A stretch of 25,558 nucleotides of DNA from contig CALSCO010002180.1 in the NCBI GenBank assembly GCA_943704415.1, forward strand, positions 1 through 25,558, given 5' to 3'. Of this stretch, positions 9,021 to 18,445 are shown in pieces. The first letter of the stretch is position 1; each line of letters opens with the position of its first letter. The position numbers and the translations under genes were made by a program. The stretch is from Parvularia atlantis (lineage: Eukaryota; Opisthokonta; Rotosphaerida). The notes below the pieces were generated by a model, which searched no databases, was not told the origin of the DNA, and worked only from the letters and a program-made list of their open reading frames with translations.

Positions 9021-9814
9021 TCACTGCGCCTCGGCCTTGACGACCTGCGTGGGCGAATGCCGTTGAGCGCGGACACGGGCACGGACAAGGCAGAGCGGCG
9101 GCGCACCTGGATGCCCATCGAGCGCGCCGTGCCGACGATCGACGCGCAGATCGACTCGAGCGGGATGTGCGCAAGGTTGTAGTCGGTCTTCTTGATCTGT
9201 GCAATCTCGTACACCTGTTGTATCGTCACCTGTGGCGCGCGCGCCGTTGAGCAGGGCGGCGGAACGACAGGAAAGAGCAGCCGGCGCACCGTCCCGACGA
9301 CGTCGCGCCCCGTGCTGCCCTTCTCCACGCCCGCGGCCAGCTTGAGAAAGTGCGGCACCTGCGGCACGCATCGGCCACAGGCACGGGCGCGCAGAGCAGG
9401 CACACGGCGCACCGGCGGCGAGCGCGTCTTGAACGTGAAGCTGCGGTCCTTCGGGTTGTACTGCACCTCGGTCGGGATGGGCGTCTCGGGCACGTACGTC
9501 TTCGTGCGCTCGTTGAACTGCGCCGCACGTCGCACGTCGCACGCCGCACGCCGCCACGCAGTCAGCAGCGCCTCCCTCGGCGTGTGAGCATTCGTTCGCA
9601 CCTGCTTGCAAAAGTCCATGATGTTGATGCCGCGCTGGCCGAGCGCCGGGCCGATGGGCGGCGCGGGCGCGGCCTTGCCGGCGGGGATGGTGAAGCGCAG
9701 CAGCCCTGCCACGTTCCCGCGTCAGCCTTGCCCCGTCGTCACCGGCGACGCCGCGAACGCCGCCGCCGCCGCACCGAGCGCGCCGCCTGCGACCGCCGCG
9801 CCCTTCTTCGACAT
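9021..9814 (-). CDS. MRPL11: Mitochondrial large-subunit ribosomal protein uL11m
   Basis: Exons: 9814-9775, 9705-9602, 9517-9413, 9358-9290, 9229-9107, 9044-9021; 154 aa. The N-terminal domain shows PAPPIGPALGQRGINIMDFC, the L11 signature for the GTPase-associated rRNA region. NERTK and FLKLAAGVEKG follow, then a C-terminal domain with VYEIAQIKKTD and a GTARSMGI block near the end. Length and the start MSKKG resemble mitochondrial rather than cytosolic L12-type homologues, so it is placed in the mitochondrial ribosome, where it supports factor binding. The short N-terminus before the L11 fold (13 residues) has no clear cleavable presequence; human MRPL11 begins in a similar way. The first exon is joined at a GTGCGG donor in phase 1, which removes an in-frame stop just upstream of exon 2. 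Its ATG is 21 nt from the divergent aminotransferase ATG. Confidence 0.92.
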
Positions 9815-9835
9815 TCGCGCTGTCACGAAGGAAGC
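9815..9835. promoter_or_regulatory. 21-nt bidirectional start region (uL11m / AADAT)
   Basis: Only 21 nt separate two divergent ATG codons. They contain TTCGTGACA on the minus strand (9829-9821), six bases before the uL11m ATG. The same 9-mer occurs at 25510-25518, two bases before the ATG at 25521. Both promoters must overlap or reach into the neighbouring coding region. Function is inferred from position. Confidence 0.5.
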
Positions 9836-11869
9836 ATGGCGGCGAACCCCACGCGGCTCATTGCGGAGCGGTTCCTCACGCGGACGAGGTGCGCGTGCTG
9901 CTGCTGCGCGCGCGCGCGGCGTGTGGCGGCTGCGCACTGAGCACACGGGCGCGCGGTGTGCACCAGCCTCGCGCGCAAGCCGTCGCCGCTGCGCGCGCTG
10001 TGGGCCGTGATGGGCACGCCGGGCATGGTGCGGCTGCCGCGCGGCAGTCGACCACGTGGCGTGACGGCACTGGCGCAGATCTCGCTCGGCGGCGGCCTGC
10101 CCAACCCGTCCATGTTCCCGATCACCGGCGCGCGGTTCACGCTCAGCGACGGCTCGGAGCTGGCGCTCGAGGGCGACGCGATGAAGGACGCGCTGCAGTA
10201 CTCGGCCACCGTGCGCTCGCGCCACACCCCCTCTCCCACGCGCGCACGCGGCTCACAGCGGCCGCAGCCCGGCCTCCCGCGCCTCGTCGACTGGCTCACG
10301 AAGCTGCAGCTGCACGCGCACAGCCCGCCCAACCGCGACGACATCGGCATCCTCATCAGCACTGGCAGCCAGGACGTGCTGTCGATGGTGCGCCGATCGC
10401 CCCCAGGCCGCGCCCGCGCGCCCACCATCGCGCATAGGCCTTCGAGATGGTCATTGAGCGCGGCGACCACGTGCTCGTCGAGGCGCCGACCTACAGCGGC
10501 TCGCTCTCGGCGCTGCACCCGCTCGGCTGCCACCTGCACGGTGCGGCCGGCAACCCGCGTCGCACCGGCGTTCACACACGGCCCGACGCCAGGCCTCGCG
10601 ACGGACGCGCAGGGCCTGCTGCCCTCCGCGCTGCAGAGCACGCTCGACGGCTGGCCTACCGCCATCGCCAAGCCCAAGGCACGCGCGAACTCATCCGACA
10701 AGCCTGCTGTGCGTTCCTGAACGGCTCGCGCGCCCGCAGGTGCTCTACGTCATTCCCAACGGCGCCAACCCGACCGGCGGCTCGCTGCCACTCGAGCGCC
10801 GCCAGCAGATCTACGCGATCGCGCGCCGGCACGACCTGCTGATCCTCGAGGACGGTGCGCGCGCGTGCGCCTCGCTCCCGCATGGAGCGCTGACAGCCTT
10901 CTCGCAGACGCGTACTACTTTGTGCAGGTGCGCGCACACCGTCATCGCTCACTCAGCTGCGCTCACTGACGGCTTGTGCGCACGCGCGCGCAGTTCTCCC
11001 CCAAGCGCGTGCAGAGCTTCCTGTCGATGGATGAGGACGGCCGCGTGCTCCGCTTCGACTCGTTCTCCAAGATCATCTCGTCGGGCCTGCGCCTCGGTTT
11101 CGCCACGGGTGTGCTCCTGCGTGGGCCGCGTGCGAGGACCAAGCCTGACCCGGGCGGCCGCACGCCACCAGGCTCGCAGGCGCTCATCTACCGCCTCAAC
11201 CTGCACGCGCAGGCGTCGTACCTGCACGCGAGCGGCCTGTCGCAAGCGGTGCTGCTCGGTGCGCCTGCGCGGCTGGACCGGCTGCAGCGCATAGCTGAGC
11301 GTCGCATAGGCTTGCTCGAGCGCTGGGGCATCGCGGGCTTTTACGAGCACACCGACAAGGTCTCGCAGTTCTACAAGGAGCGGTGCGAGACCGCGGACGC
11401 CGTGTCCGCCGCGTGCAGTGGCTGATTGCGCGTCCTCAGCCGCGATGTGTTCCAGGCGGCCATGGTCAAGCACCTGACGGGGCTGGCCGAGTGGACGGCC
11501 CCGTCGGCCGGTGCGTGCGCTGCCCTGCTCTGAGTTGCCAGGCCCGACACGCACTCGCGCGCCTGATCAGGCATGTTCTTCTGGATCAAGATCCTCGGCG
11601 TGGACGACTCGTTGAAGCTCATCATGGACAAGGCCGTCAAGAAGCTCGTGTTGCTCGTGCCGGGCACGGTGCGCGACCGCTGCGCGTTCGGCGCGTCGCA
11701 TACTCACGCGCCACGGCCCCAGGCGTTCATGCCCAACAACGAGCCGTCGCCGTACGTGCGCGCGTCGTTCTCGATCGCGTCCGACGCCGAGATCGACACG
11801 GCACTCGGCCGCCTCGCCGAGCTCATCCGCGAGGCCCAGGCCCCGCCGTCGATCGCCGCCAGTCTCTGA
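9836..11869 (+). CDS. AADAT: Kynurenine/2-aminoadipate aminotransferase (KAT II type)
   Basis: Exons: 9836-9888, 9967-10027, 10079-10210, 10268-10387, 10438-10540, 10593-10678, 10740-10854, 10908-10927, 10994-11108, 11172-11258, 11310-11382, 11440-11510, 11571-11668, 11723-11869; 426 aa, against 425 in human AADAT. It is collinear with fold-type I PLP aminotransferases of the KAT II group: SLGGGLPNPSMFP near the start, TSGSQ-like STGSQ, EAPTYSG, PNGANPTGG, ILEDDAYYF (PLP-pyridine Asp and stacking Tyr), and SFSKIISSGLRLGF with the PLP Lys at 256. The C-terminus has EPSPYVRASFS with the substrate-carboxylate Arg. It transfers the amino group of 2-aminoadipate or kynurenine to 2-oxoglutarate, in lysine and tryptophan metabolism; mitochondrial in animals. 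The intron before PNGANPTGG is best read as GC-AG (10679-10739); a 31-nt GT-AG alternative starts at 10709. Confidence 0.94.
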
Positions 11870-11892
11870 TCTACATGTGCAATGTCCCGAGC
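11870..11892. other. 23-nt convergent spacer
   Basis: The stop codons of AADAT (+) and CPSF160 (-) are 23 nt apart. Any 3' UTR and poly(A) signal must lie within the other gene's coding sequence, so the two mRNAs probably overlap in antisense. No AATAAA is present. Confidence 0.8.
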
Positions 11893-14800
11893 TCACAGCA
11901 CACTCAGCGCCTCCCGCACACTCAGCAGGTCCTGCATGATGTGCTCCACGCTCGAGCCGATCTGGAACGCGAGCTCGCGCTGCTCGTTCAGGCTGAGGGT
12001 GGCGTAGCGCATGAGCAGGCCGCCGTCGAGCACGTTGCGCTTCGGTGGCATGCTCTGGGGCTGCGCCGTCTGCAGCGCGCTGCGTTTGCGTAGCCGTCAG
12101 TCCCGCGCCGCACACGCGCCCGCGGGCCGCACGCACCGGAAGCCGCGCGGGTTGAGCGACGCCGTGTGCGGCACGAACGTGTTCATCTTGCGCTGGAGGA
12201 ACTGCAGCCGGCGGAACGACTTTTCGGCGAGCGGCAGGAGCGAGCCCAGCGAGCCGTCAAGCGTGGCTGCGTACATGTCCGCTGGTCAGCGAGATGCACA
12301 GCAGAGCCGCAAAAGCACAGCGCACCCAGCAGCGCAAAGTGCCGCCGGTGCACCGCCTGCCCGCGCGCCGGCACGCGCAGCACGCGGCTCACATTGTGGC
12401 CCACGTGGAAGTCGGCCTGGCGCAGCAGCTTGTGGCCGCTGACGCTCTCGGCGACTGCGTTTTCGCGGGGTGAGCCGATCGCGCCGTGCGTAGCCCCGCG
12501 CGCACCCTGCGGTGAGAACGTGAACAGGTAGAGGTTCATGTGCACGTCCGTCACGGCCATGACGAGCGTCTTGCCGTCGACGATAAACTCGCACGAGAGC
12601 ACCTGCAGGTCCGAGTAGTCCTTGCCGGCCAGCTCGAGCTTGATCGACTGCATGTCTTGCTGCAAGGGGCGCGCGCACACACAACGTCAACCGCGGGCCC
12701 CTGTCGCCGCGCGGCGCCGCGCACCTTGAAGCGCAGGAACCAGACGCTCTTGAACGCATCACCGATGACGATGTAGTTGCGCACGGTACTGATCGACGTC
12801 ACAAACAGCTGCGCAGGCGCACATTCAGCGCCCGCCGCTGCGCACGCACGCACGCGTGTAATGCAGCGCACTTGCTGGTCGATGAACGCGACGCCGTCGA
12901 GGTTCTCGCCGTCCTTGAACGAGTGGATGATGATCTGCGCGGCGCGCGGCCGGCGGTCAGCGTGGCGTGGCGTTTCAGCGTTGCTGCGGCGCGCACGTGC
13001 TGCCCGATGCACGCGATCAGGTACCCGTTGACCTCGGCCACGGCCGTGATCGGCGACCGCTGCTCCTGGCGGCGTCGACGCGCGTCACTGCCGTGTCCGG
13101 CACGCTGATGAGACACGGCGCACCTTGGACGCGCGCTTCTTCAGCTGCTTGTTCATGATCGGCTTGGTCGGGTCCGGCACAACGTCGACGACGTCAAACA
13201 CGACGATCTGGCGGTTCGTGCGCACGCTGAGCGCAAACAAGGTCAGTGTGGCCGGGCCGTGCGCACCCGCCCGCGACAGCTCGTGTCCTCGCCCATGATC
13301 ACCGCCGTGCCCAGGCAGATGTAGGTCTTGATGCCGGCCGTCGTCTGGTCCGACAGCAGCGTGCACGCACGCATCGAGCACACGTGCTCGTAGTCCTGGA
13401 ACGGGAAGCTGTGCGTCGCCTGCTGTCAGGTCGTTCGCGCGGGCGACGCACAGCCGCGCGCCACGCACCTGTCGATGACCTCGAGCGTCGCGGGCGAGAC
13501 CAGCTCGAGCTGGTGCAGCTCCGTCTGCGGCGCGGTCATCGGCAGGTTGGCGCCCGTGATCGGCAGGCGCTCCGTGCGCTCTGTGGCGGCGCAGGCGCCG
13601 TGTCAGGTAGCGTGCGTGCGTGGGGGTGTACGCGGCGCACTTGCGTCCTCGGGCTCGTCCTCCTGCGGCGCCTCCTCCTCCTGCTCCGTGTCGTCGAACG
13701 CGTGCTCCTTGCGGCGCGGCAGCGGCGTCGCAAACACGTGCGGCGTCATCGTCGTCTGCTGAAGCGTGAGAACGCGCAGTAATGAGCGAGCGACATAGGC
13801 CCGCACGCACCAGCGCGTAGCAGTGCGCCTCCTTGTGGTACGCGATCTTGAACGGCGTGCGACGCAGCGGCACCTGCGCAATCGCACGCTCAGGCCTTGT
13901 CGCACACACTGCGAAAGCCGCTCGCCTTGCGCAGCGGCCACGGCGCCACGTCGTACATCTGCGCCGCGCTCAGCCGCGCGATGTGCAGCTGGTCGCCCTG
14001 GTTGACGTAGACAAAGCCGCGCGGGCAGTTGACGTTGTGGAACGGGCTCAGCGCCTGCGGCCGCGCTTCAGGTGCGCGTGCCACAGCCTGGCCGAGCCGC
14101 ACCTTGACCGGCCCGTCGATGCGCATCGCGTGGCCCAGCAGCCCGCCTTTGCGCCCGCTGAACAGGAACAGCGGGCGCGTGCCGGCCACGAACACGCCCG
14201 ACGTCCGCCCGATGTTGCCGTACGGGATCAGCCGCCGCCGCCGCTGCAGGCGCGCGGCCGTCTCGCGCTCGTTGTCCGTCTCTGCGTTGTGCGAGTGTCA
14301 GCGTCAGCAGGCAGGGCAGCAACGCGGCAGCCGCGACGCACGGCCGTTCGGCTCGCTCGTCTCGCCCACGTACGACTTCGCCGCGCCCGTCAGCCTCCAG
14401 CAATACCGCAGGCACACCCGGAGCTCTCACCTCGCGCGTGAAGTGGTTTGTCGGTGTGCGCACGAAGCGCACGGCAAGCCGGTGCGGGTCGGCGTCGTCG
14501 GTCGCGTCAAGCGCGTCGAACGCAAACGCTTCGTACACGGCGTGGTCGTTCTCGGCCGTGCGCACCTGCGAGCGCGTGTGTGTCAGACGCGCGAGCCGTG
14601 GTGGCCGTGGGCGCGCGCGCGCGCGCGTGCCATCAAGTAGACCGTCTTGTGCAGGCCCGGCGCGCCCAGGCACGTCAGCAGCAGCTCGGCGATTGGGTGG
14701 CCGGTGATGTGCGCGTCCTGGTGCGACGCCGCCTCGGCCAGTGTGGCCTGAGATTGGCGTGTCAGAGTGTGGCGTGCGGCGTTGTTGTCGCGCACCTCTG

Positions 14801-17800
14801 CGTCGTCCGTCGCACCGCTCGCGGGCGTGTCGACCACCAGCGACGGCAGGAAGCCAAAGTGCGGGACTGTAAAGACGTTGGCACAGTCGGGCAGGGAGTA
14901 CATCTGGCGTGAGCGTGCGTCGGCGCGGCAGCGGTCACACGGGGACATGCGCGCGCACCTCCAGCGTGCCGCTCGGGCGGCTCAGCAGCATGTACACGGC
15001 CGCCCGTTGTGCACTGTCCGGCGTCTGTTGCTGCTGCTGCTGCTGTGCTACCTGCGATGACTGCAGCAGCGCCGCGCTCAGCAGCTCGCTCGCGTCGGCC
15101 GTGCTCAGTTTGCGCTTGAGCTCGTCGGGCTGCGGCTCCTGCGCGGCAGGTCAGCACGCGTGCAGTGCGTGCTGCACGTGGGCGGCGCACGGTTTCGGCA
15201 CTGCGCAGGATCGAGTCACCGTACAGCTCCAGGTCCGTCTCGTCCACCTCGAGCGCGCCCTTGGCGAGCGTCGCCGGCACATCTTTTGTGCGCGTCTTGG
15301 CCTGCTGCTCGGCGCGCTGGCGCTGGTACGCATCACGCGTGGGCAGCAGCCGGGCGTCGTCCGCGTAGAGCGTCGACGCGACCACGCTCGTGCCCTGCCA
15401 GCCCGCTCAGTCGGCGCAGGCGCGCACACGCCCCACGCACGTCAAAGTGCTCGGGCATGTTGACCAGCGAGACCGTGCGGTGCTCGCGGTCGACCGCCAG
15501 CAGCTCGACGTGCCCGTCGCGGAACTGCAGCAGCAGATAGGGCCCCGCCTGCGAGCACGACACGACGGGGTCGCCCGCCTCCAGCGGCAGTAGCTGGACG
15601 AGCGCGGCCTCTTCGGTCACGTTGCCGTCAGTGCCACGCGTGCGGCCGCCAAACGGCGAGGCACGCACTGTGGTCCAGCAGCCGCACGCCGTCCGCGTAG
15701 ACCTGCGCGATCAGCGAGCCGTCGTAGAACGCACCGCAGTGCACGGTCGGCCCGCTCGTGAAAAAGTCGCTCCCGGCGAGCTCCTGCAGCTCGTTGCCGC
15801 AGCGCAGGACCTGCGCGGGCCGCCCTCAGCGATCCCACGGCCGGTGCACGGTACAGCGCGCGTGTACCGCCGTCGACGTCTCGCGGCCGATGACGAGGAA
15901 CGTGTGGTGCTCCAGGCGTTCGTCGTCCAGCGCCTCTACCTCGTCGTTCTCGGCCATCTTTCGCGCGCGTAAGAGGTCTGCACCGGGGCTGCCGCAGTGT
16001 GTGCGCACACCAGGTTCACGTCGCGGCACGAGATGGTCCACAGGTCGGCCGTGCCCGCGAGCGTCACCGACGAGAGCACATCGGGGCGCACGTCGCTCTG
16101 ATGTGCGGTCAGCAGGAGGCCACGAGCCACGTCACCACGCGTGCCTGCAGCGCGCAGAGCGACCCGTTCTTGCCGTGACCCGAGCAGGTGACCAGCTCGA
16201 GCGGGTGCGGCCTGCGCTCGGCCGTGTCCTCGTCATCGTCCGGCCCCTGGCGGCACCGGCAGCGGCGTCAGCACGCGCACAGCCGTCGCGACCCGCCGCG
16301 CACGCACGCCCAGCCGGATCGCCTCGCCCACGGCCGCGTCGGCGATCGGGCCGATGTTGATCAGCGTGTCACACACGGACAGCTTGACGGCGGGCCAGAT
16401 CTTCGGGATGCCTGCGCCAGCGCGTCTGAGCAGGCGCTGCGACGCGTGCACAGCGGCTGTGCGCACCTAGCTCCGTTTTGGCTTGCGACTGCTCGGCCTC
16501 GTCCTCGTTCGAGAACAGCAGCATGTCGAGCTCGTCGGCCGTCGTCGCTGGGCCGGCCGCAGCGAGGCGCGGCTTCTTGGGCGCCGAGAAGCGCATCTGG
16601 CACCGAAGTTGTGAGCCTACGCTGGCGGACGGTGCAAGCGACGCAGGCGGCGCCACCTCGAGCTTTGTCTCCTCCATGCGGATGAGGATCGAGTCACCCA
16701 GGCGCGAGCCAAGGAAGAGCAGGTTGCGGCCAAGCACGACGGCCTGGTGGCAGTCAGCGCAGCGTGCCGTGCACACGGCTGCTGCCACGCACCGCGCTCG
16801 GCAGCACGCTTGCGCCAACCTTCTCCACGAGCATGTTGGCCACCTGCCGCCCGTCGCTCTTGAACTGGAAGACGTATCTGCGCGGCGCGCCACGGCGCGC
16901 TCAGCACGCGGCAGCATCGCACACGAGCGCGCTGGCGCACAGGTCGCCATTCTGCAGCGCCACGACCGCCCGGTCCTGCGGCAGGAACGCCCAGGCTGAG
17001 TTGGTGAGGACGAGGCCGAGGCCAGAGTGATCCAACTGGCGCGGCGCTGAGGGGTGGCGTAAGCGTCAGCCGGTGCGGGCCAGCTCGCGCACCGGTCTCC
17101 ATGATCGTCGACGCCGTGACCGCGTACGAGTTGAGCGCGACGGCAAAGACGCTCGTGCCCGGGCTGATGTGCGCGAGCGCCGTGGCGCCGTAGACGAGCG
17201 TGCCGCCTGCGTGGCGTTCAGCGCGCGCGCCGGGTCGGGTGATGCAGCGCGCACCGATGGGCCGCGGCACGGGCTGCAGCCGCGTCGAGTCGGTCGGGAG
17301 GAGGTCGGCGGACCAGATGATCGTGTGGTTCTCGCGCACGAGGTCGAGCGCGACGATGAACACGGCGCACGTGTCGCGGCGGAGCACGAGGCGACTGCCC
17401 GTGCGCATCTCAGGCCAGAAGCATTGTCAAACGCGCGCTCGCACCCGACGTGCGACGGCGACGGCTCGCACAGGATTGCGAGCGTCGGCTCGCTGTAGCC
17501 GTGCAGGAAGCACATATCGCGGATGTTGATCAGGCTCGGGTGCAGCGTCGCGGGCACGAGCACGAAGGGCGCGTGGGTGAGCGCGCCGCCGCTGAGCGAC
17601 GGGCCGGACACGGCGCTGCGCACTGGCTCAGCACATGCCCGAGTGTGTGTGCGTGTGATCCCGCCCGGGTGCGCACCCGTCTGCGCCCGCGCGCGCCGCC
17701 TCGTCCGCGAGCATCGTCTGCCGGAACGGGAGCACGGCGATCTGCGTGTCGAACAGGAACATGGCCGCGCACTTGCCGCCGGGGTCCAGGCGCAGCTCGG

Positions 17801-18416
17801 GGCGGTGCGTGTGCGCGCTCTTGCCGCCCTGCGACGTGCGTCAGCGTGCCAGCAGGGCCCACGGCTCGGCCGCACCCGGAACGCGTCGTCCTCGAGCTGG
17901 TGCTGCGCGAGCGTGCGCAGCTCCCTGCGCGACGGGTCGTACTGCACCACGCTGATCTGCGCATGAATCCGCCAGCTCAGACGCCGCCACCCGCCGCCCG
18001 CGAGAGCAGCCGCGCGCCTTGGCATCCGCGAACGAGAGCAGCAGCGCGTCGAGCGGCTGGCCGGCGAGGCGCGCGGCGACGACCGAGACGACGCGGCCGG
18101 CGAGGCTGAACTGGGCGAGGAGCACGAGCTTGGGCGTGCCGTCGTCCTTGCGCTGCGCGCAGTCGGCGCACGCGGCTCAGCGAAGGGGTGCGCGGTCGAT
18201 GCGCACGAGACCTGCACGCGGTACACCTCGAGCACGGTCGACTTGGCCAGGACGAGGTCGGGCAGGTCGGCGCCATCCGGGCTGATCACGTGCGCACAGA
18301 CGCATGCCTCGACGCCCGTGGGCGGCACGAGCTGGTGCCGCCGTGGCGCGCGTCGTCAGCCCGATGCGCGCCGACGACGAGTGCGTGATGCGCACCTCGC
18401 TCACGACCGTCAGCAT
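11893..18416 (-). CDS. CPSF1: Cleavage and polyadenylation specificity factor 160 kDa subunit
   Basis: Exons: 18416-18396, 18331-18212, 18152-18018, 17956-17876, 17828-17677, 17615-17445, 17394-17255, 17206-17093, 17046-16941, 16877-16793, 16743-16467, 16411-16308, 16246-16145, 16097-16011, 15957-15868, 15810-15669, 15610-15441, 15394-15191, 15138-14959, 14903-14796, 14747-14631, 14565-14431, 14375-14342, 14281-14103, 14054-13926, 13873-13811, 13758-13641, 13580-13469, 13408-13267, 13207-13124, 13065-12997, 12934-12872, 12808-12725, 12659-12506, 12454-12326, 12281-12137, 12079-11893; 1510 aa (human 1443). Scaffold of the CPSF complex that holds WDR33/CPSF30 on the poly(A) signal, in the nucleus. 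Seen: N-terminal PPTG, YSLAG-like QFSLAG, DALLLSF, SVVQYDP, CSGHGKNGSL, PFHNVNCPRGF, GRIVVFDVVDVVPD, LLRQADFHVG, SLNPRGFR and NVLDGGLLMRY. These run in CPSF160 order through the beta-propellers to the CPSF_A end, which separates it from DDB1 and SF3B3. Four introns are GC-AG. Confidence 0.95.
14611..14627. repeat. Alternating (CG)n tract in a GC-AG intron
   Basis: Seventeen bases of G/C alternation lie next to the donor of the GC-AG intron 14566-14630 of the CPSF160 gene. Confidence 0.8.
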
Positions 18417-18445
18417 TCCAGACGGTTCCAGAAACGACCACCGCG
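18417..18445. promoter_or_regulatory. 29-nt bidirectional start region (CPSF160 / amidohydrolase)
   Basis: Twenty-nine nt separate two divergent ATG codons. A direct repeat TTCCAGA occurs at 18416-18422 and 18426-18432, ten bases apart. No TATA box is visible. Its regulatory role is inferred only from position. Confidence 0.5.

Noticed and set aside
7644-9182. Plus-strand open stretch of about 510 codons
   Set aside because: Arg/Ala-rich shadow lying antisense to the Rtt109 gene and the ends of its neighbours; no domain and poor codon bias.
9702-9712. GTG start codon for uL11m at 9712
   Set aside because: A nuclear gene would not normally start at GTG; an exon at 9814-9775 joined at a GTGCGG donor gives an ATG start and a family-like N-terminus.
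10709-10739. 31-nt GT-AG intron in AADAT
   Set aside because: The 61-nt GC-AG alternative (10679-10739) fits the local intron size and the GCACGC donor seen elsewhere; the short version remains possible.
16597-16620. Possible 24-nt intron in CPSF160 (GTAGGC...CCAG on the minus strand)
   Set aside because: Much shorter than any other intron here and in frame without a stop; kept as coding.
11893-18416. DDB1 or SF3B3 instead of CPSF160
   Set aside because: These share the beta-propeller/CPSF_A design, but PFHNVNCPRGF, ADFHVG, SLNPRGFR and NVLDG are CPSF160-type wording.
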